From Actinomadura chibensis NBRC 106107 (GTDB taxonomy: Bacteria > Actinomycetota > Actinomycetes > Streptosporangiales > Streptosporangiaceae), in assembly GCF_001552135.1 (NCBI RefSeq), contig NZ_BCQP01000024.1:124001-188000 (forward strand): a DNA stretch of 64,000 nucleotides, written 5' to 3'. The position numbers and the translations under genes were made by a program. This document shows, piece after piece, positions 62,143-64,000 of this stretch (positions are counted from its first letter, which is position 1; every line of letters begins with the position of its first letter). The notes under the pieces were generated by a model. It saw only the letters and a list, made by a program, of their open reading frames with translations, did not search any database and was not told where the DNA came from.

Positions 62143-63207
62143 TCAGTCGGACGGCTTGGTGAATTCCGCCAGCCACGCCTCGACGTCCTCGGACGGCAGT
62201 TCACGCAGGCTGACCCGCGATTCCAGCGCCTCATGCAGAACGGGGTACATGTTCCCCGGCGACCACTGGGCGTGGAACGACCTCTCGGCCAGGAAGAGCG
62301 TCGGGACTCCGGCGACGACCGGAATGGCCTCGAACGGCGCGGACCCCGGGAAGAACAGCCCCGTGACGGCTTCTCCGGCGGGCCGTTTCACCCCCGGATA
62401 GAAGAATCCGATGAGCTGGTGGTCGAGCAGGTCCGCCGCGGCCTGGTGGTCGGCCGCGGTCAGCTCCCGGTTCCGGGCATACCGGACGGCCGCCGGGTCG
62501 GCCGGCTCGGCGCCGAGGTAGCCGGGCCCGGCGTGCCGGAGCAGGGCGTCCTGCGCGAGGGCGAAGAAGTGGTACATGCGGTCCTGCACGCCGGTCAGGC
62601 CGAGGACGAAGCCCCGCCGGTTCCGCACGTCGATCAGCAGGACGTCGCGGCCGTCCACGAGCGCCAGCACCTCGCGGACGTAGTACAGCGTCTTGTAGTG
62701 CTTTTCGAGCGCGTCCACGAGCGCGGCGAGGCCGGGACGGGCGCGCAGCCGCATCCGCGCCGCCTCGTCCCGGCTGAGCATGGTCATGGCCGCGAGCAGC
62801 ACGAACGGCAGCGCGTGATGCGCCCGGACGAGGTCGGGCGAGTGCTCGAACAGCTCGTCGTCCGAGGGCGCGCCGCCGTCCGAGCCGTCTGCGCCTTCGA
62901 CGCGGTCCGCGCGGTCCTTCGCCAGGAGCAGGTGCCGCTCCATCAGCGCGAGGACCGCGTCGACCGGGATGGACACGGATCCGCCGCGCTCGACCAGCAC
63001 CCCGCAGACGAACGCCATCATCCCGGCGCGGAAGGCGTCGCCGCCGTCCAGCACCGCGGTCAACTCGATGAGGGCGGTGTCGGGGTCGGTGACGCCCTGG
63101 AGGAACTCCTGCACCTCGGGGTGTCCGATCAGGTCGGTCCCGGCCCGGCATTCGGCGAGATCGCTCGGTTGCCCGGTGAATGCGGCGATACCCGGAGTGT
63201 GCGGCAT
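62143..63207 (-). CDS. hypothetical protein, 354 residues
   Basis: No family is recognised. The protein is mostly helical in its first two thirds (TALIELTAVLDGGDAFRAGM, PFVLLAAMTMLS) and has a conserved-looking YKTLYYVREVLALVDGRDVL then LIDVRNRRGFVLGLTGVQD segment. The C-terminal part has aromatic-rich GLFFPGSAPFEAIPVV. No signal peptide or membrane helix is evident. It converges on the FkbM gene, separated by 7 bp. Confidence 0.7.
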   Translation of the reverse strand: MPHTPGIAAFTGQPSDLAECRAGTDLIGHPEVQEFLQGVTDPDTALIELTAVLDGGDAFRAGMMAFVCGVLVERGGSVSIPVDAVLALMERHLLLAKDRADRVEGADGSDGGAPSDDELFEHSPDLVRAHHALPFVLLAAMTMLSRDEAARMRLRARPGLAALVDALEKHYKTLYYVREVLALVDGRDVLLIDVRNRRGFVLGLTGVQDRMYHFFALAQDALLRHAGPGYLGAEPADPAAVRYARNRELTAADHQAAADLLDHQLIGFFYPGVKRPAGEAVTGLFFPGSAPFEAIPVVAGVPTLFLAERSFHAQWSPGNMYPVLHEALESRVSLRELPSEDVEAWLAEFTKPSD

Positions 63208-63216
63208 TTGATCATG

Positions 63217-64000
63217 TTAGTGGCTCGCCGCGCGGCCCCGCGCCGCCTCGACCGCCTCGCGCACCGCCGGGACGATCTCCCCGGCCCAGCGCTCGACGGA
63301 GGCGGGTTCGGGCGTCCCGCCCTCCGGGGAGAAGAGCATGAAGCCCGACGCGCCGTGCTCCAGCACCGCGCCGGTCAGCTCCTCGGTCCACTGGGCGGCG
63401 GAGCCGCCGATCCAGCGTCCGGCGCGGTCGCGGGTCGCGGCCAGCGGCCGGTCGGTGATGCGGCCGGGGAGGTTGTAGACGGTGCGGATCTCGCGCGGGT
63501 CGCGTCCGGCCTCCTCCGCCGCCGCGTCGATGACGGCCCGCCCCTTCAGGTAGCGCTCGCTGAGCCAGTCCGCCGCGTGGCCGGGGATCCAACCGTCCGC
63601 GACCCGGCCGGTGGCGGCGAGGGACTTCGGGCCGACCGACCCGGTCCACACCGGCGGCGCGGGGACGGGCGCGGGCCCGATCCCGTCCACCCGGTGGTGG
63701 CGGCCGTGGTGGGTGACCGGGGACCCCCCGCCCGACAGCGCCTTGACCAGGACGATCGCCTCCTCGAACGCCTCCACGGCGGCGGCCGGGGCGAGCCGTT
63801 CGACGCCCATGTCGGCGATCCGGTCCCACAGCCCGCCCGCGCCCATACCGAGGACGACCCGTCCGCCGGACAGCGCCGACAGCGACGTCACGGCCCGCGC
63901 CAGCATCGGCGCCGGACGCGTCGGCAGGTTGGTGACGTTGGCGAACCCGGAGAGGCGCCGCGTCCGCCCGAGGACGAACCCGAGCGCCGAGTAGGCGTCC
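63217..64000 (-). CDS. LLM-class flavin-dependent oxidoreductase, 5' end missing
   Basis: A partial gene whose frame runs off the window end. The visible 260 residues show luciferase-like monooxygenase features: LSALSGGRVVLGMGAGG, PVWTGSVGPKSLAATGRVADGW and HGASGFMLFSPEGG. These belong to the F420/FMN-dependent TIM-barrel family. The substrate is unknown. The N-terminal part lies beyond 64000. Confidence 0.85.
   Translation of the reverse strand, partial: DAYSALGFVLGRTRRLSGFANVTNLPTRPAPMLARAVTSLSALSGGRVVLGMGAGGLWDRIADMGVERLAPAAAVEAFEEAIVLVKALSGGGSPVTHHGRHHRVDGIGPAPVPAPPVWTGSVGPKSLAATGRVADGWIPGHAADWLSERYLKGRAVIDAAAEEAGRDPREIRTVYNLPGRITDRPLAATRDRAGRWIGGSAAQWTEELTGAVLEHGASGFMLFSPEGGTPEPASVERWAGEIVPAVREAVEAARGRAASH

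Overview
The window is high-GC DNA from a filamentous actinobacterium. GC-rich codons, GTG/TTG starts with purine-rich ribosome sites, three paralogous Methyltransf_19 (DUF574) methyltransferases, a snapalysin, a streptogrisin-like protease, an HU protein with a lysine-rich tail and a SapB/AmfS-type lanthipeptide locus all point to a spore-forming order such as Streptosporangiales (for example Thermomonosporaceae). That placement is inferred. No tRNA, rRNA, insertion sequence, integrase or CRISPR array was found.

Layout. 1-5.0 kb: a kdpFABC potassium pump operon led by an extra 27-residue membrane peptide, with no kdpDE beside it. 5.0-14.0 kb: a dormancy-type island resembling the mycobacterial DosR/DevR regulon. 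It holds a tandem universal stress protein, a flavin-split-barrel protein, a free cyclic-nucleotide-binding domain, a DoxX-like membrane protein, a DevS/DosT-like GAF-GAF histidine kinase, an Acg-like nitroreductase, a DevR-like regulator and a CtpF-like P-type ATPase. Palindromes of the form GGGACC-TT-GGTCCC lie in its promoter regions. 15.3-22.2 kb: a class III lanthipeptide locus (LanKC, a 37-residue precursor, two ABC exporters, a convergent LuxR-type regulator) in the same arrangement as ram/amf clusters; the regulator carries a one-base frameshift.

22.7-33.0 kb: an O-methyltransferase, two convergent LysR genes separated by a triplicated 17-bp repeat, a snapalysin, a MaoC-type hydratase, a metallo-beta-lactamase-fold hydrolase, an S1 protease, DUF72, CBS-BON and HU proteins and a second DUF574 enzyme. 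33.0-44.9 kb: ordinary genes among many different short tandem repeats (8, 15, 16, 36, about 64 and 18 bp units). The 18-bp array lies inside the N-terminal coding region of a BtuC permease.

43.3-47.5 kb: a cobalamin uptake and salvage operon (btuF, btuC, btuD, cbiZ) behind a cobalamin riboswitch and next to a TetR/glyoxalase-family operon with twin palindromic operators. 49.0-57.2 kb: a leucine/isovalerate catabolic locus (acyl-CoA synthetase, TetR, methylcrotonyl-CoA carboxylase beta and alpha subunits, HMG-CoA lyase, acyl-CoA dehydrogenase) with twin GTTAAC-type operators between the divergent TetR and carboxylase genes. 57.3-58.4 kb: an orphan CdiA-CT-like nuclease toxin with a probable immunity gene. 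59.3-64.0 kb: a secreted DUF4394 protein, a third DUF574 enzyme, an FkbM methyltransferase, an unknown protein and an LLM-class oxidoreductase cut by the window end.
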